DNA of 64,000 nucleotides from Bryopsis sp. KO-2023 (GCA_030272585.1 BSYQ01000003.1:6448001-6512000); one strand, 5' to 3'; positions 31,909 through 43,800 are shown, counted from the first letter of the stretch. Translations and numbers: made by a program. Notes: a model not told the origin generated them from the sequence alone.

Positions 31909-31973
31909 GGCAATTGTATGCTCAAGTGGTTGCTCTCAGGGTTGGGAGTATCGATCTGTGGGTTTCGGATAAT
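31909..31973 (+). repeat. Split direct repeat B2 (right end of element)
   Basis: Second copy of the 65-bp B repeat, separated from A2 by about 60 unique bases. The match stops after ggataat, which gives the right boundary of the element. Confidence 0.93.
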
Positions 31974-32624
31974 GAATGTGAGTGGTTGGGCAGCTGTCGT
32001 GCCGGGGAAGTACGTTTTTTGTGTTGCTGTGCAGTTTGTACGGTTAGAACTCTGGGTTGTGGTATTTGTAGGGACTTTGGTTGGAACAGGGGTCTTACTT
32101 TTTATTGTAACAATGCGAATTCAACACTTCCATTATTGATCACTTGTGGGATTGCAAGATTGGGCAACCCATTCTCTTATTTAATCGAGGTTCGAATTGG
32201 ACCCCCCTGCTGTTCACTCCAACACACACACAACCAAAACACTGTGGGAAGCATTGTGAGTGTGGCATGTTGTTTGTGTGTCCATTTTTTTTTTCCAACA
32301 ATAGAAGCACTGGTCCATTGGTTCAGGAGCAACCGAGAGCGTCGTGGCGGTTGGGAAATTGGGAGGGCTTACCTTCGGCTTACCATCGCTGTCGTACGTC
32401 GCCAGTCCGACGAGCGATTTTCATCACCGTTCTAAAAGGTGAATGTGCCCGAGTCTATGGCAGACTGTAAGGGGAACACTGGACCTATTGTCATTATCCT
32501 TCACCGCCTATCTGTCGTCTCCCTCATCCCACAACAGGGAGATCTTTGGGTGGTCCCTCGCTCATAATCGTCACGAGCGCAATCACTCCATCGACTCCAG
32601 CAATAGCATTCTTCCATTTTCGTC
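31974..32624. other. Intergenic, upstream of the RGG-repeat gene
   Basis: No gene recognised. It is the likely promoter region of the following gene. The left part has open frames on the plus strand without recognisable domains. Confidence 0.45.
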
Positions 32625-33269
32625 ATGAGCGGCAGAGGAAACAACACCAGACGTGGCGGTCGCAACTCCGGAGGCGGTCGCAACTCCGGAGGCGGTCGCA
32701 ACTTCGGACGCGGTCGCAACTCGGGACGCGGTCGCAACTCCGGACGCGGCCACTACAACAGCAGGACGAATGGCAATGGTGGTAGCAGTGGTCAGCAACA
32801 TTCACAGCCGACCATTGTCAAAGGCTGGGAATATCATCAGTTTGCTCAAAATTCGGACCGCTATGTGTATCTTGGAACAAAGGATGAAGTCACGGGAGAA
32901 CCAGAATTTATGGATTATGGGCCCAAAGAGTCGAATGGCAGTGGTGGCACCGCTGCTGCTGCCACCACTGGTCAGCAACATTCGCAGCCTACCATTGTCA
33001 CGGGCTGGCACTACCATCAGCTTGCTCAAAACTCGAACCGCTATGCGTACCTTGGAACAAAGGATGACGATACGGGTGAACCTGAATTCATCGATTATGG
33101 CTCCAACGAGTCGAATGGCAGTGGTGGCAGCATCGATCAGGAAGATCCACAGCCGACCATCGTCACGGGCTGGCACTACCATCAGTACGCCCAAGACTCG
33201 GACCGCTATGAGTACCTTGGAACAAAGGATGAAGAAACGGGAGAACCTGAATTCGTTTATTGGCCCTAG
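32625..33269 (+). CDS. RGG-box protein with three copies of a novel ~40-residue repeat
   Basis: One exon, 214 aa, starting MSGRGNN after a tttcgtc leader. Residues 1-50 are an RGG/GRN-rich region made of tandem ~18-bp DNA units, typical of RNA-binding or condensate-forming segments. Three copies of one repeat follow at about 61-100, 121-160 and 176-214. Each starts QPTIV(T/K)GW and has YHQ, then NRY or DRY, YLGTKD and GEPEF. They are separated by Ser/Gly-rich linkers (ESNGSGG). The conserved Trp, Tyr and Gly residues suggest a small folded unit. I do not recognise it. Changes between copies fall largely at third codon positions, which supports real coding. Function unknown; RNA binding through the RGG region is inference. 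Confidence 0.75.
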   Translation: MSGRGNNTRRGGRNSGGGRNSGGGRNFGRGRNSGRGRNSGRGHYNSRTNGNGGSSGQQHSQPTIVKGWEYHQFAQNSDRYVYLGTKDEVTGEPEFMDYGPKESNGSGGTAAAATTGQQHSQPTIVTGWHYHQLAQNSNRYAYLGTKDDDTGEPEFIDYGSNESNGSGGSIDQEDPQPTIVTGWHYHQYAQDSDRYEYLGTKDEETGEPEFVYWP

Positions 33270-34504
33270 GGTGGATGATGAAAGAAAGACATGTGTAGTG
33301 AAAAAGATGAGCGTGAATTATGATGGGTTCGATAATTGAACTTCGAACTGGGAACTGGACTGTGAGGAAAAAGTGTTGGGCTGGGAGGTCAAAAGTTGAG
33401 GAACAGAAAAGCTTGATGGCAACGGAGAAGTTTATCAAGGCTTTTGGAGTCGTGGTTCTACTGTGGAAGTCCTCACGAGTAGAACGCTCATAGGAGGTTA
33501 CTTGCAGGACGTAAGTGTGATGAAGAGATCCCTAGGTCCGAATCACAGGAGTTGCGATGGATAGAGGTACCAAGAAAGGGAAAGGTTATAACGCTCTGTG
33601 TTGAAGAAGAAAGACTGCCCACAAAAAAGCCAACACATGATACAGTGAAGGACACTGAAAATTTCAGCCGACACCACCCCACTGGTCAGCTTCCAGTTTC
33701 AAAAACACACAACAGAAATTGGCAGCGACAATTTTGCTCTGAGATGGTGGATGTGGACCCCCATCATTACGCAAGCAAAGATAACTAAATATAACTGTGT
33801 ATTAAAATGGGAAAGAAAAACCAGTACCCCTTCCACTTTCGACGCTTTCTTGTGTAATGTTTTCCCTCCCACCCACAAGATCGATCACCTGATAACTGAC
33901 AAAAAGTCCTGTATGAAATTTCAGAGAGCACCCATCCTTGAACGTAGGGTGTGGTCTTGCGACATACGTTTTTTAATTAATTTGCATATTTCCCCTTAAC
34001 CGAATTAATAAAAAAAGAAAAAGAAAACGAACTCATCTGTTCCATCAAATCAAACAGATGCCCAAATGTATGTGAATTTCTGGCCATATTATTTCAGCTG
34101 AATTTTCCAGCAGCATGCTTCTCGAGAAAAACTCCAGTGTTCCTTTTCTCTCCTCGTCCCTTTTTCTTTTACCCCCAAAAAACAAATTGCAGTACACAAT
34201 TTTTATGCCCCCCTTCAATCCACACTTCTCAAACGTTGTTTTTTCGATTTTTTTTTTTCAACCAAGTCCTCGTAATTAATTTTCAAGAACAAAGTTTTTT
34301 TTTTTCTCAATTGGCTCGTTACGCTGTGAATAACCCCCCTCCCCCCAAAACTCCTCTAAGAAAAAACCCACTTATCCCTTGCAGATTCGTTTGTTTTTTT
34401 TCATCCCTTTTTTTTTTTGCGGCCATGTGCTCTCTGGCACTCCCTTGTTCGAAAAATGAAAACCAAAAAGAAACCACCAACAGAAAAAAGCCAAAACAAA
34501 AACT
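33270..34504. other. Intergenic, no gene recognised
   Basis: About 1.2 kb with only short ORFs and T-rich tracts toward the right (34140-34420). It is the 3' flank of two convergent genes. Confidence 0.5.
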
Positions 34505-35434
34505 TCAATGATTGAAGCGAGAAAGGTATCTTTCATATCTCAAGATATCCCTCTCCAGGCTCTCAAACCTGGCCTGATCAAAATTCCTGACTTTTTCCAC
34601 CTTCGACTTGTGATCTTTCTCGAGCCTCTTTTGAAAAGCGGGGAATCCAAAATCTTCGTGGTTCACCAAGAAATAGAGGTAAGCGGCAATGCCGTACCCC
34701 AGCGAGAAGAAATACGCCACCGGCTCCATGACGTCCCACGACAGCTCGTGAAAAGTCAGCCAATAGAACCCCACGAACTGGGTGACCATGAAAAACAACC
34801 CCGAGTACAGATACATCATGCTCTTCGTTTGCGCCTCTTTTTCGATGTCGGATTTCGCCTGAGCGAGCGGCGCAAACCTTAGCCGCAACTCCTCGAGCTG
34901 CCGCTCCAGCTCCAGCTCCCTGTGCGGGAGCCTCTGGAGCACCATTTCCGAAACTTCGTCCGGTTTCAAATAAATGACGTCTTTGTATCGAAAAACCACG
35001 CCCGCTTTGACGAAAGCGCGACAGACCTCGTCGACATCCTCGTCCGTTAGACCGGCGCCCGATTTTTTCGCGAGAGCTGTCAGCTCCGAGTACGTTATGT
35101 GGAGTCGTTCCTCGCTCATTTCCGCCAACCTATCCCTCATATTGAAAGCAGTTATCGAGTCCAGCAATCGACTCGCTTCTTCCGCTTCTGGGTTCCTAGT
35201 TTGTTGCGTCTGTCCCGAAAATTGCCTCGAAAACCCGAAAGACCCATGAAAACCGCCCAACGGACGATGAATCTCACTCCATGGCCGACCAGGTTTTTCA
35301 TCTTGAGTACTCGTCGATGCAAAGGACGCGAAGCCTGCGCCGCTGGCAGCGGCGCTACAACCATTCAGACTGGAAAGCGCTGCTTGCTGATGTCGCAAGA
35401 GGCTCAATAGACGCGATCCGCGCCAAAGTGCCAT
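34505..35434 (-). CDS. MCU: Mitochondrial calcium uniporter pore subunit
   Basis: One exon, 309 aa. The first ~45 residues are Arg/Ser/Ala-rich with almost no acids (MALWRGSRLLSLLRHQQAAL), as expected for a mitochondrial targeting sequence. A matrix domain of the plant MCU type follows (LTDEDVDEVCRAFVKAGVVF, VIYLKPDEV), then a coiled coil (about 172-200) and two membrane helices (about 207-227 and 240-258). These flank the selectivity-filter motif WDVMEP at 233-238, whose Asp and Glu bind calcium at the pore mouth. The protein is known to carry calcium across the inner mitochondrial membrane. The intron-free structure differs from its neighbours. Confidence 0.95.
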   Translation of the reverse strand: MALWRGSRLLSLLRHQQAALSSLNGCSAAASGAGFASFASTSTQDEKPGRPWSEIHRPLGGFHGSFGFSRQFSGQTQQTRNPEAEEASRLLDSITAFNMRDRLAEMSEERLHITYSELTALAKKSGAGLTDEDVDEVCRAFVKAGVVFRYKDVIYLKPDEVSEMVLQRLPHRELELERQLEELRLRFAPLAQAKSDIEKEAQTKSMMYLYSGLFFMVTQFVGFYWLTFHELSWDVMEPVAYFFSLGYGIAAYLYFLVNHEDFGFPAFQKRLEKDHKSKVEKVRNFDQARFESLERDILRYERYLSRFNH

Positions 35435-37135
35435 CCTTTCTTTCTGGTACGAGCCTTTTTTAGATTCTGTCGAAAAGTCAGATGAACCTCAGGACTCCAC
35501 GGGACCGTCAACAGATTGACGCTGCCCCAATAAGACCTTCCAGTTCGTCGGTTGACTGTCCGTGCCTTACAGCGCCGTTGGAAGGAAGGGCTAAAGGATT
35601 TGAAAAGCAGAAACGCAACACTTCAACAGCTCGGCTTTGCCAAATGAGAGGGGTGACGCACTGTCAGTTTGAAATCCCACCTTTGAAACGCCAAAGGGTG
35701 TGCTCCGAAACTGTCCAGAGCCCTACGTCACCATCCGCGCACGTGATACCACGTGATTTTATGAAACTCCTCCAGCTGACCCATTGAACTGGGGGAACTG
35801 GGAAAGAAAAGGTAACTCCTTCAGAGGCTGCACATAGTGAAGGAACATTTGGACACTCCCGACATTTTCTCTTTTGATGGAAAGATGGCTTTGTGATGTT
35901 TCTGCACGAGTAAATGGAGGCGCAAGAGCATTTGATGTCCGTCGATTGATTGAGATGTTCATTGGATGATCAATTGCAGGGATGCTGTACATTTTTTGAA
36001 TGCCGATGGTAATGGGGTCACAGATGTGGCTTTGTCAGATCTTGTAAATGGGACTGCCATTGGTCATTGGTCTGATGATTCATATGGTTGCCAACAGATG
36101 CATACCTCCCGATGACAGACATAGTGACCAGCAGGAAAGAAGCAGAGCAGGACACCACCCAAAATACGCACTTTGGGCATCTAGTGCTGAAATACCACTT
36201 TTTCCAAGATTGCAGGAGCAGCGTTTCAGATCTAACATCCCACCTTCAAGAGACTGCTTCTGACCACAGAAAGCTAATCCACTTGACAGTCCTTAAATTC
36301 CACTGCCATGACTATATTGCATTGTTTGCCTTACGTTGTTACTCACATTTCCTAGATATTCTTTTTCAAATCCATGATCCCTGTGGATGATGACCCCTTC
36401 CCCACCTGCCTGTGTCTATATATCCCTGGCAAATTCTCTAGCCCTGATTTCGTCTTTCGAAGCTTCTGTTTAACAAGCATTCTAGAGAGACTGCACCCTA
36501 GAACTCGGCTCCTACCCTTTGCAACCTCCTCACACGGAAAAAAGTGTGTCTGCCCACTCCCGACGACATTTCGATTTGACATCCAGCTTTCCTCTTTGCG
36601 AAACAAGTCAATTTTTGCTGACTGTTATCCTCTTCTTGATCGCATTCCCACTTCGTCTTAACACCCCTTTCCTCCAGCAGGCTACGAGATGACAGGGCAG
36701 CAGCAAGGGTGGGAAAAAAAAACAGAAGCCGAGAATCAGGATGAAATTGGATTGACCACCAGAAATACATGCTGGACAGGCAATGTCAACTTTTCTCTCA
36801 CTTACATTTGCCAATACTAACTTCGAACGGAAAAAATACATGAGCAGACGCCGTCTTACTGCCATCGACAAAAACCACACCCACACTAACAACGCCTCGC
36901 ACCAACAAGATTCAACAATAAAATAAGAGGCGTTTTCATCCCGGCTCCTTGCAGTTCTTTTCACACATATTTCGAACACCCAACCCTGCTACCTTTTGCA
37001 ACATATCAACAGACCAAATATGAAAACCATCTTGGAATTACAACGCGAGTCTACTTTTCCCAAGGGCTAAATCACCTCATCGTGGAAGGCATTCATTGGG
37101 CAAGTTTCCCTAATGTAAATTACATACGCATTCAT
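35435..37135. other. Intergenic; MCU promoter side plus unassigned sequence
   Basis: No gene recognised in 1.7 kb. Next to MCU it carries a pair of CACGTG elements (annotated separately). The rest holds only short unconvincing ORFs. Confidence 0.45.
35740..35755. promoter_or_regulatory. Two CACGTG (G-box/E-box) sites upstream of MCU
   Basis: CACGTG occurs twice, at 35740-35745 and 35750-35755, starts 10 bp apart (about one helical turn), roughly 300 bp upstream of the MCU start. CACGTG is the core bound by bHLH and bZIP factors in plants and animals. Function here is inference from motif and position only. Confidence 0.35.
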
Positions 37136-38665
37136 TCATTTATTCATTCTTTTTTCCCACCTTTTGCATGTCGACCAGCTGAATCGGACAAGTTCCGGAT
37201 ATCCGAACAAGGAGTCGATGTTTTCCTTCAGAAAGCTGACTGTATCGGGGTCCCCAGGGTAGCCTGAACCCATGGAATTCGGAGGAAAGCCCATAGATTT
37301 TTCGATACCTGCAAGATCTGCATCCCTGGTCACCTGCCAAGGCAAATCGTTGAAAATTGAAAGCACTTCTCAAGGAAATTTCCAAAAAAGAAAACAGTTA
37401 AAACTACAGATTCCAGTATGGAGTTCTGAGTATGGTGAAGGATCTTCACTGTCAATTTGGTGGCACATATTGCATGCATGTATGAACAAAAAGCATGCAT
37501 ATAGTACGAGTTCTTAGTTAATTTTCTGATTCTTTCATTAAAAAATAAGCAAGATTCTGATGCATTTAATGATCGACAACAGAATGTACCTTAGCTACAA
37601 TGCTGGCTGCACTGACAATGGGATATATCGCATCTGCCTTCGGGCAAACTGTGAATTCAATGCCAGGGAAATTGTTCGACAGTCTGCCCTGATGAGTAGC
37701 AGGATCCCCCAGAGTGTCGACGAACACCTGCAAAATCAACCATGCCGCTAAATTTTCTTTGACACAGCCTCAGCGATCGATCAGGTCGAATCACAGGAAA
37801 ACTGGAAAATCGGTTGAGGTACCTTTTTGATGTTTACGCCTTTCTCCAAAACTTGAGAAATGATTTTGAAGGTGGAGTTGACCGCCAGAGCATTGAGACT
37901 GACGGGTGTGCTGCAAATCGACAAAAAAATAATAAACAATAAATTCGTTGATGATTTGGCAAGCAGGCCCCAGGGCAACACACAAGACATGTGGTTTCTT
38001 TCGATGTTTCTTTCAGCCCAACAAGTCTCCATTCATTCATGCCATCCATTCTTTTTTTACTGAAGAGAATCAGACAACAGGATAATTTTAGCCAGTATCC
38101 ACACCTTTCAAGCATGCTTGTGGATATTTGTTTTGCAGAAATTTTGTCATAGTTGAATTCCATGTCAGGATCGGCAACGATTTCTTGGAACAAGGCCTCC
38201 CTCTCTCCAGCTTTCAGCACCTTCGAATCTGCAAAGCCCCTGGCACATTGGGTAAATGGATGCTCTTTTATGGAATGCCAGACGATCACAGGAAGCGATC
38301 CATATAGGTCGCCGTTTATATCAACTTCGTTCCAGATTTCCAAGAAAGAGAACGGATGCGTCGCATTGCGTCAACCGATGTTGAAAGTCGTCGCATGGGG
38401 GAGCAGTCTCACTTCTTTTTCAACGACTCTTCCTTGGCTTCGGGGCAAAACGCGCAAGCGTACACCATAGCTCCCAGTACAGGTCCCCGACCAGCCTCAT
38501 CTGAACGAGCAGCGACAGAACACTGGGTTCAAAATCCTCCGAGTGTGTAGAAACGTCGCACCATGATCGCACGTTGCCCTTTTCGAACTTTGTCAGGAGA
38601 GCCCGACCTATTCCCATTATGCACGGTTGTTCTAACCAAGACGCATCCCTCATGGTCGTTTCCAT
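37136..38665 (-). CDS. RNASEH2A: Ribonuclease H2 catalytic subunit A (6 exons)
   Basis: Exons, from the start: 38665-38608, 38500-38413, 38239-38105, 37910-37823, 37727-37590, 37333-37136; 234 aa. It is a type 2 RNase H, which removes single ribonucleotides and RNA from RNA-DNA hybrids in the nucleus. Family motifs are complete: [12 protein letters not shown] (D20, E21), FADSKVL, ISTSML, FVDT (D127) and [17 protein letters not shown] (D155). The 28-residue spacing between the last two acids equals that of the human enzyme. The GSGYPGDP and LVRFSW motifs mark the end of the fold. The start is the first ATG of the open frame. The C-terminus ends soon after FSW in this model; an alternative donor at the AAAAG/gtgggaa junction could add a further exon. 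Confidence 0.93.
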
Positions 38666-39294
38666 CGCTTGAAGTTGGAGCTCCAGAAAGCAGTTCAACA
38701 GAAACCAGGATTTCCCCAAATCGTGTGTGAAAAGAATGAATTGTAATGGTGTACATCAATTCGAATGGGAATTGGGAGTAAATCGTGAGCACAGAATGAA
38801 GTGCAGACTTGATGGCTGAGAATAAAGTACAAAAGAAGGAGAAGAAAAAGAGAGAAGGTTTCTTCTAAGTTTCAAACCAAAGGCACAAAAGCTTCTTGTT
38901 GTTTTTTTAAATCCTATTCCCAACTTCAGTTTTTGGTTGTGCAACAGAAAACCCAAGTGGGGATGGTTTTGCAAGTGTGAACCAGCTCTGTATGTTTTTT
39001 GTGAAGATGGAGGTTGTGCAGTTGGCTCATTTGAAGTTCAAATTCTCAGTGGAGCAAGTTTTGCTGGGCTGTGAAACAAATGAGGCATATTTGTTATTGT
39101 TTTATCACTTTTTCAAAGCAATGAGACAAAAAACTTCCACTGTTCAAGTTTCTAACAAAAGAGCCACAAGTTACAAGCTCTGTCTACACCCTGCACAAAG
39201 TAGTCCCCCTCTATTTGCAGACCAAAAACCCAAGGTCTGGCTGTCGATAAAAACCGAGAAAAAGGTTCCCCAAACTCCTGCCATCGCGACCACC
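38666..39294. other. Intergenic upstream of RNASEH2A
   Basis: No gene recognised. It should contain the RNASEH2A promoter and the 3' flank of the 93-aa gene. Confidence 0.45.
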
Positions 39295-40092
39295 CTATCT
39301 CATATGCCTCAATATCTTCAAGCGTTTTGCTCTGTACCGCTCTACGAGGTCTTGTAAGTCTACACCAAACACAAACGCGTTCTTGTTCAGCAATCTGTCA
39401 TCAGCGTGGACCATCTTCCAAGCTTGATCGTGTAACAGTTTCCTTTTCAAGAGCCACAGCACAGTCAAAAGCAGACAACCAAAAGAAGCGAACATACCTG
39501 TGTCGAGATCGGCCTCTTCGCGAGTTCGCCGACGGGAAGTCCTCACTGTCGTGGCATCATCTTGTGATGCAGCTGGTGGAGTTGGTGGTACCTGGACAAT
39601 CATAAAAACAAATTCATCGCCGAGGTAGTGAACAGATGGGCGACAATAACTATGAGCTTATCGGCTTCCTTAAAAAAAGGCTACCGTCAGAAGAATAAGA
39701 AGAAAGGTCGAGAGCAAAAACATATGCCCCGCGAAGACGGACGCCGAACGCACGAGGCACATCGAACAAATTTAACTTCACGAAAACGCGTTTTCGCAGC
39801 TTGATGCCTCACTTTCAAGACAACGAGGTGAAGCCGGAGACCAGTTTTTCTTTCTCGAAGATGTTTTCGGATCGTCGACTTTGGATCGACTCCTTGCAAA
39901 GAATATCGAACACGAACAAAAGACGGAACCAAACCAATCACTCACTGCGTTTGGATGGAGGGAAGATATGTCCCCCAAAGGTGCGCGCCTAAATCTCGCG
40001 CGTCTTCGCTGAAATGTCTCTTCTGCTCTTACCCCGTCCTCGTCGTCCGTGACAACTCGAGCACCGACGGGTTCGTTTTGATTCTCGCTCAT
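39295..40092 (-). CDS. Small basic protein of unknown function (3 exons, 93 aa)
   Basis: Exons: 40092-40033, 39591-39498, 39422-39295. Splice phases agree and the total is a whole number of codons. The N-terminal half is acidic and flexible (MSENQNEP, VVTDDEDG, then PPTPPAASQDD). A basic stretch follows (RTSRRRTREEADLD), and then a likely helical, conserved-looking C-terminus (AWKMVHADDRLLNKNAF, VDLQDLVERYRAKRLKILRH). No family recognised. The 3' acceptor (atcaag/CTTGG) is weak but is the only one that keeps the frame open. It is divergent from the HU-CCDC81 gene and shares ~710 bp of upstream sequence with it. Confidence 0.6.
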
Positions 40093-40802
40093 CTTTTTTA
40101 GCCGCAGGCTCCGAACGATAAACGATATGCAAGAAGTAACGACCAGAACTGTTTGGCGGCGTGTTCTGGTTGACCCTACATCAACAGGCGTTAAAAGGTC
40201 TGAGTGCCAGGAGCAGAGGGCGGAAAACCAATTTCTGGCAGACAGAAAGACAATGTTTCTTGATAATCCATTGAGATGTTTCTCCGCTCATCCGCAACGG
40301 GTCAGACCTCCAAGTTCATCGTGCGTGATTGCTGGGAACTAATCTATGTGAGAAGGTGAGTTCGCGAGTTCGTCATATCTGCGACCTCAGAAGCGTTCAT
40401 ATTTCCGCTTGCAAGAGCAAGTTCGACGCATGTGGGTGTGTATGAATCATAGCCTTCTAATTTCATCTCTTCGTGAATTAAATCGTTCAACCACACGCAG
40501 ACATGTTCACAAGTTTGGCCTTCGTGGTGCAAAAACTTGAACTTTTTTGAAGGTCGAAAAGCGTGATTTACACTGGAGGGTGTGTGGATGTGAACGCAGC
40601 AGAGCTGGGCAGAGATTTCCTTAATCAATTGCCGAGTTCGGTTGTTGTCATCCAGTGTTTGTCGACCAGTCTTGCTGTCGACCCCACCGACTTCGCCAAA
40701 CGGTAGCGATCACTCGGCCTAGCCGTTTTTCAGAAACAAGAAACTTGAAGATAACTGGCGGAAGCAAAGAGAAATCACTGTTCGGTGACTCGGCGTGGAA
40801 AA
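40093..40802. other. Shared upstream region of two divergent genes
   Basis: About 710 bp between the starts of the 93-aa gene and the HU-CCDC81 gene. A minus-strand frame at 40344-40628 is open but lacks an ATG and recognisable motifs, so it is not called. The region is presumed to contain both promoters. Confidence 0.45.
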
Positions 40803-43800
40803 ATGGTCGGCTCGGAGCAGGCGGTGTCGTTGGACCATTTGCTCCAGGAAGTGGCGATCTGTTCGTATGCGATTCGCCAAGGCGTCGACTTCGTTACTAT
40901 GAAGAGGCTATGGGATTCGCTGGGAAGCTTCGTGCGGTCGATGTTGAGGGCTCACAAGGTGCGAGGCGAGTTTCTGGCGCAGCGGAAATCGTCCATCCGC
41001 TCGTCGACCAACGGAACCACGAAGTTTTGGTTCCGTTTTTCATAGAGCGATCACCGAACACCCACAACTACCATTGGTGCTGTGATTTCACGGTGAAACT
41101 AACTTAAGAAAGCAAACCTGACGTCGGGGCCCGTTCGAGACGTCAGGAGTATCTGCGAAATTCGCCTTCCTTTCCTCATCGACCTCCCGGGAATCAGAAG
41201 CCGATGCCAAACGGACGAATATTAGAGCAACACCATTCCCCACCGCTCGGTGATGGAACAGGGTCGTCATATTGACGAGGTCTGTATTTCGGTTTTGCGT
41301 GAAGGGGGTGCTCCTTCCGTGCTTGGGGACTTTCCATGTCGGGCCTGCGATGCTGGACTCTCAACGCCAGTCCGACTGCATCGTCCCTGCGTTTCGTCTT
41401 CTGGAGGGCAGGTTCGCGGGAGTCTCACACGAAGTCATCAGAATGAGGCCCGCAGGTAGAGTTGGGTGGACTGTGAATCTGTTTTGGCTGGGTTTTTGGC
41501 GAGCAGCCGTTCCGTTAAACACAAACCCCCACGCTCCCCATGCCCTATTCAAGCTAATACTGCTATTGAAGCACCCAAATGCCTTTTCCAGAGGTAGTAC
41601 AATTCAAACTGTTCGAAAAACAACAACAATTAAGATGATGATGATCCAAACACTACTCCAATCCACTGTTATGCATCCATCAGACTTGTAAAAAAACACT
41701 ACCTCAGTCTGGTTGGCTGAACTCAGCCACCCCCCGATGTATCATCGCAAGCACTTCTAAAGGGCTGTGTTTGTTTGTTTGTTCGTAAGCAGGCAAGGGT
41801 TCGGTGGTTCCACCAAATTATCAATTGATGTCGACGGAGGTGGGAAAGCACCGCTCCACTTGCCAAAGGCTGATCAAAGATTTGCTGCAGCGGGCGGCGA
41901 ATCACATTCTCATGGGGCACGCTATCAATGTAATTTATTCCATTTCCCCCCATCCACAATTATATGTCTTGCTCTCCCAAGAAATGCAGCCCAATTTTTC
42001 ACAAAAAAGTGCGAAGAAAACCAGACATGATTATGTGCATGTGTTGGGATGCAGATTCCATTTCCTACAGTAGGGAACCTGGTGACCAACAAGGCTGGCA
42101 GAGTGCAACTCAAATTCGAAAAGGAGCTGCTGGAGCAGCTGAAGTCTCAACCATTGCCGGTGCGATTGAAGGGGCGCAATTGAAAATCAATGATGAAAAC
42201 CACCACTAGATTCCAAAAAACCAAAAAAAAACAAGCAGATACAATAAAACATAGGAAAAGATTGAGAAAAATGATTGCAAGTATTGACATGAAAAATGGT
42301 GTACAAAGATTATGTGTCGCTTGGTGATGCGATGGCGATGCCATCGCATCGCCAAGCTCCATCTCTGTGCCCATGAATGCCCCCTGGTTTGAAAGTGAAT
42401 GGATGATGTAGACGGAATGCAAAACTGTAATGGGTCCATGTCGTAATTTTCACATGCATGTTCATATATTTCCTACAGTTGCGACCCACGACATCCGCAA
42501 GCACCCGACAAACCTCAAATGCACCCACCGAACGAGGAGATAACAACAACAACACTGATGAAGAAGCAGAAAGGTGAGGAAAAAACGGTCAAAAAACCAG
42601 TGCTGCAAATTCTGTCCAGCCATGTGGACCAATTGTTTTCACCAAATCACAACCCTCCCCCGCTCCACACACACACTCACACAGATCAATAGGGTAAACA
42701 GTTTCAATTTTTAACCAAATCCAGCACACAGAACGCAGAATCTTCTTTTTTTTTCCAGTGCTGAACCTCAATGCGACCCACCCATTCAAACCGCCCTTCG
42801 AAATCCACGGACCCCAGCAGATGTGGGAATGCCGATGGTCACCAGCATCCCTCAGCGTACGATCCCGATGGATGCACAACATCGGGGAGAAACTTCAGAG
42901 GACAGCACAGGCCTGTGGATCAATTCTCTGCATGATTTAGCCCGATTGTGCACTTCTGCCGACAAGTAGGTTCAAGAATCTGTCAGCTGGGTTTCTCTTC
43001 ACGTATTTCTTTCACAGTTGTGGTTTTTTGCTTTGTTTAGGTGGATTGACCATGTTTGGGTGTGTGTGTGGGGTGTTTGCTCAGGGCTCGCTCGGGGTGC
43101 ATCGGTCGAATTCAATTGGAGTGGTGGTTGCAAAGGCAGGGCAGAGTATTGGTGTCCGCTCTGGATGCTGCTTCTGTGCTAGATCTTCTTCAAGTGCATT
43201 CATACGGTAAACGAGAAAAAAAAAGAATGACAGAAAAAATTACTTTTACCCCTTTGTCTATTTCTTCTCAAGTGAACTGGTGCTTTATTCAGGGAGCAGC
43301 GGGAAATTTATCGTTTATGGGACTTTTCTTGAGGGGCTGTGGCGGTTGATCGAGGAGGTCAGAGAAGAAAAAATGCTGGGAAATAGGCAGGGCCAGGTAT
43401 TGTATCTGTGTTTTCTCAGTGTCAAATAAAATACTGCTCAAGGAGGTCGTTTGCATCATTTTAACATGTCTTACTTGAAATGCTTGTTTCACCGTGGAAT
43501 CATAGGCTGAAATTTTGCGAATTCAAACCCCACTTTTGGAGAGCACCTTGGAGCCATCTCTGGAGCCTCCACTGCGATTTCAGGTATACAAACCTTGAAT
43601 TAAAAAAAAGCTGTTCCGTATCCATCAATCCAGGGGAACCCCTCAAAAAGATAGCCCAAAAAAAAAATAAAACAACATGATCGATTCATTTTGAGTTTCT
43701 TTTGGGAGGGGGGTTGGTCCGTCTGCCATCCATTCTTTTTTGGGGGATTTACCAGGTTGATCAATTTGGGGGCTGGTTACAGGTGGAAGAGTGCCCAGAG

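Larger units (their letters stand above)
27466..31973 (+). mobile_element. PAT-like tyrosine-recombinase retrotransposon with split direct repeats
   Basis: The element has the arrangement A1-body-B1-A2-B2. A1 (27466-27596) and A2 (31717-31847) are 131-bp copies that look identical by eye; B1 (31652-31716) and B2 (31909-31973) are 65-bp copies. Split direct repeats of this form are known from PAT, Kangaroo and Ngaro elements of the DIRS order, which insert by a tyrosine recombinase and make no target-site duplication. The body encodes a Gag-like protein, RT/RNase H/methyltransferase and a tyrosine recombinase, all with open frames. The presence of the methyltransferase favours PAT or DIRS over Ngaro. 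The matched repeats and intact ORFs suggest recent insertion. Confidence 0.93.

Noticed and set aside
40344..40628. Minus-strand frame of 94 codons in the shared upstream region
   Set aside because: It lacks an ATG and convincing splice sites, and only a vague resemblance to light-chain-like proteins could be argued.
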